64,000 nt of DNA from Selenomonadaceae bacterium. GTDB taxonomy: Bacteria; Bacillota; Negativicutes; Selenomonadales; Selenomonadaceae. The notes below the pieces were generated by a model that worked only from the letters and a program-made list of their open reading frames with translations, was not told the DNA's origin and ran no database searches. Positions 60,201-64,000 of the stretch are shown here, piece by piece. The DNA is taken from assembly GCA_017535925.1 (NCBI GenBank), contig JAFXTD010000027.1:80153-144152 (forward strand), in the 5' to 3' direction. The position numbers were made by a program, and so were the translations under genes. Every line of letters starts with the position of its first letter. Within the stretch, counting starts at the first letter, position 1.

Positions 60201-63200
60201 GACGATAAACGGCGGCTTGGACGATGACCAAATCGGAATTGAGTTTGTGGGGACTTTGGAAGGCGGCGACCTCGAACAAGTTGTCGATATAGTTTATGCG
60301 GAAGGCGACGGCAACGATACAATCGGAATCAACTCAAACGGCGGCACCCAAGCAACAGTCAATCTCAACATTACCTCAGGCACCTACACAACGCTTGAAA
60401 GTGACGAGGATATTATCATCAATGTCGGCGAAGGCTCAATGAGATTCACGGGCTTAGAAAATGTTTCCTTTAACATAAGCGGCACGGAAGGCACCACGCT
60501 CAACGGCACCTCAAGAAATGATTCGCTAAGGAACTTCAAGCAAAGCGGCAACGATATCACCGTTATTTATTCAGCAGTCTACGGGCACGGCGGCGACGAT
60601 ACCATTGACGCCTACGAAGAAGGAGTCGGTACCTCGCTTTTCGGCGGCGCAGGCAACGATTCAATTTACAGTCGTCTCGTGAACGCAACGATTACAGGCG
60701 GCGCGGGCAATGATACTCTTGTCAATGAGGGCGATACAAATTCCGTTCTTTATCTTTACAACTCGGAAGACGAAGACGACATTATCACCGGCTTCAATGC
60801 AAACAGCACGCTCAAAATTGAGTCGGGCACAATCGATTCTGTTAATGCAATCGGAAGCGACCTCGTTTTGACTGTTCAAGATTATTCAAGCGGGAAAAAC
60901 GGTTCCGTCACTTTGAAAGACATTACGGGCTTGTCCAAGATAACCGTAATCGATGCAAACGGCAATGAAGTTGATTATAGTACACCCGTCGGCACGGAGG
61001 GCGCGGATTCCCTCAACAACATCCGCGATAATGTGACGATTGCAGCTCTGGGCGGCAACGATACCATTTACAATTACGGTTCGAATGTTTCAATCAACGG
61101 CGGCACGGACAACAATTACATTTACAATGACAGTCTTGCCTCAAGCGTCACAATCGATACGGGCGACGGAACAGACACAATCGACAACTACGGCTCAACC
61201 GTGACAATCAACACGAGCGCGGGCAACGATGTTATTTACAACGGCGAGACTGCCGACAGCGTTTCAATCGACGCGGGCGCAGGCGACGATAATATTATCA
61301 ACAAGTCCGTCGTTTATTTCGATTCCGGAACAGGAACATATATTTCTATCAGCCCCGACAACGTGACGATTTCAGGCGGCGCAGGCGAGGATTTTATCGG
61401 CAACTACGGCGGCTCCAATGTTTCAATCCTTGGCGGCACCGGCAACGATTCCATTTACAATTCAAATACCTCACCGGACGGCGAATTGCTCTGCTTGCCC
61501 GATAACGTCACGATTGAAGCAGGCACGGGCGACGACTTAATCCAAAACTACAGCGGCACGAACGTCAAGTTCCTTTATTCAAGCGGCGACGGCAACGATT
61601 CAATCAAAGGCTTCAACGAAACTTCCACACTGCAAATCGGTGACGGCACCGGCACTTACTCAAGCCAAACGAGCGGCAATGATATTATCCTTACTGTCGG
61701 CGAAGGCAAAATCTTTCTTCAAGACGCGGCGAGTATAAACAACTTGAATATCATCGGCAGTGGCAGAGCCGATACTTTTATCCCCAATTCCGAAAATAAT
61801 GTGACAATCACGGGCACAGACAATGCCGAAAAATTTGATAACAAAGGATTCTACGTAACGATTCAAGCTCTCGGCGGCAACGATACAATTATCAACAGCT
61901 CCGGCTCCAACAACTCAATCGACGGCGGCGCAGGTGACGATATCATCCTTATCAACGACGCCGGCTCACAAAATTCAACAATACTCGGCGGCGCGGGCAA
62001 CGACGAAATTTACAACAGAGTAAGCGACAGCTTAACAATCGACGGCGGCGCAGGTGACGATTTAATCGACAACGGCGGCGACTACGTGACGTTCCTTTAT
62101 TCGAGCGGTGACGGCAACGATACAATCAGCGGCTTCAACGACACCTCAAGCTTGCAAATCGGAGACGGCACGGGAAATTACTCAATCCAAACAAACGGCT
62201 CGGATATTATTGTCACGGTCGGCGAAGGCTCTATTACGCTCAAGGATTTAGTGTCTTTGAACAATATCAATATCATCGGAACTTCGGATACCGGCGACTC
62301 ATTGTTTGGCACGGAAGGCAACGACCGTATCGACATTTGCGATTACTTCAATACGTCAACAGATCCTTACACGCTTCCCTATTCCGCCTTTTTCGGTTTG
62401 GGAGGCAACGATACCTTTAGAAACATTTGGGGCACGGGCGAGGGCTACCCCTCAAATCTCACACTCGACGGCGGCGAAGGCAACGACAGATTTACAAATC
62501 TCGGCAGCAATGTTTTAATCAGCGGCGGCGACGGCGACGACACACTTTATCACGAACAAGGCACTCTCACGACGCTAAACGGCGACGCGGGCGACGACCA
62601 AATTTCAAACAGCGGTGACAGCGTTTCAATCGGCGGCGGCGACGGTGCAGATATTGTCCTCAATTATGCTTCCTTCGTCATGATAGACGGCGGCGCAGAT
62701 AATGATTACATTGACAACAGAGGCAAGAACACTTCCATACTCGGCGGCAACGGAAACGATTCAATCAGCAACAACGACACCAGCTGGAATTCCGAAACGC
62801 AAACATGGGAAGAACTCGACAATGTCACAATCAATGCGGGCGCGGGAAATGATTCGATTAACAACAAAGGAGCAAACGTCACGTTCCTTTATTCAAGCGG
62901 CGACGGCAACGATACAATCGTCGGCTTCAACGCGACCTCAAGCTTGCAAATCGGAGGAGGCACGGGCACTTACTCGACACAAGTCAGCAACAAGGATGTT
63001 ATCGTCACGGTCGGCAATGGCAAGATAACTTTGCAAGGCGCGGCGTCTTTGTCGGCAGTTAATATCAATGACAATGCACACACTTTTTGGACGCTTGACG
63101 GCACAACGGCGACTTACGGCGATAAGGTCACAGTCAGCGGTGTAACCTCGATTGACGGGCTTTCAATCGACGGGACGACAGTCACGGTCAGCGAGAAATC

Positions 63201-64000
63201 TCTCAACAAAAATAATGAAGTTACAATCAGCGACGGCTACACTTTGGCTCTCGACAGCAACGCGACAAAAGCTACTGCCTCTTCAAAAGCAACTTACGAC
63301 AAAGATACTCAAACTTACACGACGGCGGGTGTCTCCAAGGCAGGTTATCGGATTAGCTCCGACGGCAAGTCAATCTCCTATGTCAATGCAGATGCTTTGA
63401 CCTTTGAGTTCAGTGGCTTGACGAACAATGCCACAGCAGCTTATTTCAATGTAGACGAAGAAAACAAGAAAATCGGCATTGCCAAGAAGATAACACCGAA
63501 TGACGGTACTGTAATCACAATGACTCCTTCAGACAGCGACTACACACTTGATTACGGCAAGACAATGACAGTTGCAGAGTCTTCGTCGAAAGCAACTTAC
63601 GACAAAGATACTCAAACTTACACGACGGCGGGTGTCACCAAGGCAGGTTATCGGATTAGCTCCGACGGCAAGTCAATCTCCTATGTCAATGCAGACGCTT
63701 TGACCTTCAAGTTCAGCGGCTTGACGAATGCAAAGACCGGCGCAAATTACTTCACTGTAGATGAAGAAGCCAAGACTATCGCGGTATCCAGGTTTAACGT
63801 CGATACAACAAATAGTACACCCGTTGTGTTGGATACTGCTCCCGACGGCTACACGCTCACTTACGGCAACAAGATGAGTACGATTGCCGGCGGCGATGAT
63901 CAATGGGGCACGCTGTCCAACGGCACAGTCTCCTACGAGACGGATCGTGTTTTTGCTCACTACGAACTCAACGACGATAAGACGACTCTTACCTATGTTG
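57265..64000 (+). CDS. giant RTX-like repeat protein (3' end outside window)
   Basis: Open for 2245 codons to the window edge. Super-repeats consist of a cap (TEGDDTYSNSLEG...ALGGNDSI at 58087, 58528, 59860, 60985), several NxGxNVSIxGGAGND ladders, and a beta module (FLYSSGDGNDTIxGFN, then TVGEGSITLKDAASL). After 63070 the pattern changes to YGDKVTVSGV-type repeats with a 101-residue duplication. An in-frame ATG at 58528 has AAGGAGAGGAG upstream, so translation could start there; no start with a ribosome site exists nearer 57265. The composition and absence of Cys fit a secreted calcium-binding surface protein. Confidence 0.75.
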   Translation, partial: MNGSGGADHIYNNGASVTIDGGDDKDTIYNYGSNVSINGGAGADYIVNHGDNSTLNGGDGDDYIFGNLNSTIDAGAGDDFISGDSNSKIDGGDGNDSIYTGSNSTIDGGAGSDSIYNSETNDNVSIDAGADDDYIRNDGSNASLLGGAGDDTIWNNGGSNVYMLGGEGNDSIISNKKEMYDNTGENITIEGGKGDDYLSSYNNEGTLFIYNEGDGNDTIDYGYYGGNATLRIGDGTGTYSTVQSGKVDMIIIVGDGSILTDEACKIEGVYKDLRYITLTEGDDTYSNSLEGVTINALGGNDSITNTGASVSIDAGAGDDLIIIDDNGANNSTILTGAGNDTISLGDSATNILIEYTEGDGSDLIQGFNGTSTLKIGDGLNDTFSKEIVGSNILINVGDGVITLVGTASLASVNIQGEEKDKMSVTPTEGNDSLNNSLEGAIIEALGGDDTIENSGDNVTISGGEGDDSISNYGANVSINGNAGNDNILNSNDASGTTILGGADDDTITNYAANVSIDGGAGNDSVLNGGSDVTIDGGDGGDTIHNYEEAVRLSISGGAGNDSISNYGESITIDTGAGNDTVFNYGASTSIIGEAGNDFIVNEGTNIFISGGDDKDTISNNGDNVTIDAGDDIDVITNNGSSVSINGGAGNDFINNGEALDGESDANPDNVTIFGGAGNDNIVNNIGANLSINGGEGADTVENYGSNSTVEGGADNDYLINLSDSVSIDGGAGNDTISNYDGSGGTLLGGEGNDYIENYGVNSLIDGGAGIDTIINYGTGNSILGGAGNDSISNNSSLVTFLYSSGDGNDLIKGFNETSTLSISGGTYSTAESGSDVIVTVGEDSIVLQDAASLASVNIVGELAQPTLITGTEGNDTITNTQDFATIQALGGNDYIVNSGKNVSIEAGSGVNTILNTGENSTVNGGTGRDYIDNRGGASYSSLNGGTGKDTLTTDGSTEYVTIEGGSGNDEISSHYSNHVTINGGLDDDQIGIEFVGTLEGGDLEQVVDIVYAEGDGNDTIGINSNGGTQATVNLNITSGTYTTLESDEDIIINVGEGSMRFTGLENVSFNISGTEGTTLNGTSRNDSLRNFKQSGNDITVIYSAVYGHGGDDTIDAYEEGVGTSLFGGAGNDSIYSRLVNATITGGAGNDTLVNEGDTNSVLYLYNSEDEDDIITGFNANSTLKIESGTIDSVNAIGSDLVLTVQDYSSGKNGSVTLKDITGLSKITVIDANGNEVDYSTPVGTEGADSLNNIRDNVTIAALGGNDTIYNYGSNVSINGGTDNNYIYNDSLASSVTIDTGDGTDTIDNYGSTVTINTSAGNDVIYNGETADSVSIDAGAGDDNIINKSVVYFDSGTGTYISISPDNVTISGGAGEDFIGNYGGSNVSILGGTGNDSIYNSNTSPDGELLCLPDNVTIEAGTGDDLIQNYSGTNVKFLYSSGDGNDSIKGFNETSTLQIGDGTGTYSSQTSGNDIILTVGEGKIFLQDAASINNLNIIGSGRADTFIPNSENNVTITGTDNAEKFDNKGFYVTIQALGGNDTIINSSGSNNSIDGGAGDDIILINDAGSQNSTILGGAGNDEIYNRVSDSLTIDGGAGDDLIDNGGDYVTFLYSSGDGNDTISGFNDTSSLQIGDGTGNYSIQTNGSDIIVTVGEGSITLKDLVSLNNINIIGTSDTGDSLFGTEGNDRIDICDYFNTSTDPYTLPYSAFFGLGGNDTFRNIWGTGEGYPSNLTLDGGEGNDRFTNLGSNVLISGGDGDDTLYHEQGTLTTLNGDAGDDQISNSGDSVSIGGGDGADIVLNYASFVMIDGGADNDYIDNRGKNTSILGGNGNDSISNNDTSWNSETQTWEELDNVTINAGAGNDSINNKGANVTFLYSSGDGNDTIVGFNATSSLQIGGGTGTYSTQVSNKDVIVTVGNGKITLQGAASLSAVNINDNAHTFWTLDGTTATYGDKVTVSGVTSIDGLSIDGTTVTVSEKSLNKNNEVTISDGYTLALDSNATKATASSKATYDKDTQTYTTAGVSKAGYRISSDGKSISYVNADALTFEFSGLTNNATAAYFNVDEENKKIGIAKKITPNDGTVITMTPSDSDYTLDYGKTMTVAESSSKATYDKDTQTYTTAGVTKAGYRISSDGKSISYVNADALTFKFSGLTNAKTGANYFTVDEEAKTIAVSRFNVDTTNSTPVVLDTAPDGYTLTYGNKMSTIAGGDDQWGTLSNGTVSYETDRVFAHYELNDDKTTLTYV
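58511..58530 (+). promoter_or_regulatory. internal ribosome binding site and in-frame ATG
   Basis: AAGGAGAGGAGAAAGATAAAATG inside the RTX frame (the last G of the first box at 58511). The following MSVTPTEGNDSLNNSLEG repeats the true N-terminus of fragment 1 (MMLITLTEG...), so this marks a former or working gene start. Confidence 0.6.
63286..63732 (+). repeat. 303-base tandem duplication within the RTX-like gene
   Basis: A block of about 144 bases starting at 63286 is repeated at 63589 with only a few changes, including KATYDKDTQTYTTAGV and GYRISSDGKSISYVNADALT. The unit is 101 codons, so the frame is kept. Confidence 0.85.

Noticed and set aside
53577..64000. CRISPR-like regular repeats in the last 10 kb
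   Set aside because: The repetition is at the protein level with a codon-based period and no constant spacers; it is the RTX-like coding array.

Overview
The window looks like chromosomal DNA from a Gram-negative Firmicute, most likely Negativicutes/Selenomonadales (inference from gene content). Firmicute-type genes (IreB, YlqD, DUF1292, RNase J, FliW/CsrA, DUF6470, an S55 SpoIVB-like peptidase) sit beside outer-membrane and LPS genes (ADP-heptose-type GT9 transferase, WaaE-like GT2, O-antigen ligase, VirK/YbjX, YrbL). 

Layout. 1-2.9 kb (+): end of argD, a GT92-like glycosyltransferase and argF. 3.1-12.7 kb (-): one late flagellar operon, flgM-flgN-flgN2-flgK-flgL-DUF6470-fliW-csrA-flaG-fliD-fliS-fliT, with a sigma-28-like promoter at its head and a terminator at its end. 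13-18.6 kb: prfC, an EamA permease, a SIMPL protein with two paralogous unknowns, and rnc. 18.6-30.2 kb (mostly -): a cell-surface glycan region with O-antigen ligase, YrbL-like, PIG-L deacetylase, several glycosyltransferases and VirK/YbjX, plus a class A beta-lactamase and an orphan VapD. Embedded at 24.8-25.8 kb are three small double-glycine-leader peptide genes. Each is preceded by the same ECF-type promoter motif (TGTAAC-N16-CGTA), and each has its own terminator. 30.4-44.9 kb: housekeeping genes (rnj, trmD-rimM-ylqD, ireB-ruvX-DUF1292-mltG-U32-acyP-aroQ-pepQ, murA, S55 peptidase, NAGPA-type protein). 45 kb: two tRNA-Val genes. 45.7-50 kb: a long glutamine synthetase, an NhaC antiporter and a HAD phosphatase. 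50-53.4 kb: HicBA toxin-antitoxin, a methyltransferase with a possible N-terminal nuclease, and an HD alarmone-hydrolase-like protein. 53.6-64 kb (+): a giant RTX-like glycine/asparagine-rich repeat protein region, broken by two in-frame TAG codons and local frameshifts, with an internal RBS-ATG, running off the window. 

The intergenic space holds three kinds of dispersed repeat: an inverted-repeat element ending in TAGGGGCTGTTGGTAAATT (four full copies and one solo end), a second composite element with a GAGGCCGTCAT palindrome, and short tandem repeats of 6-9 bases. Copies of these reach into genes and supply stop codons, C-termini or in-frame segments. The peptide trio with its shared ECF-type promoter is the best candidate for an undescribed system here.
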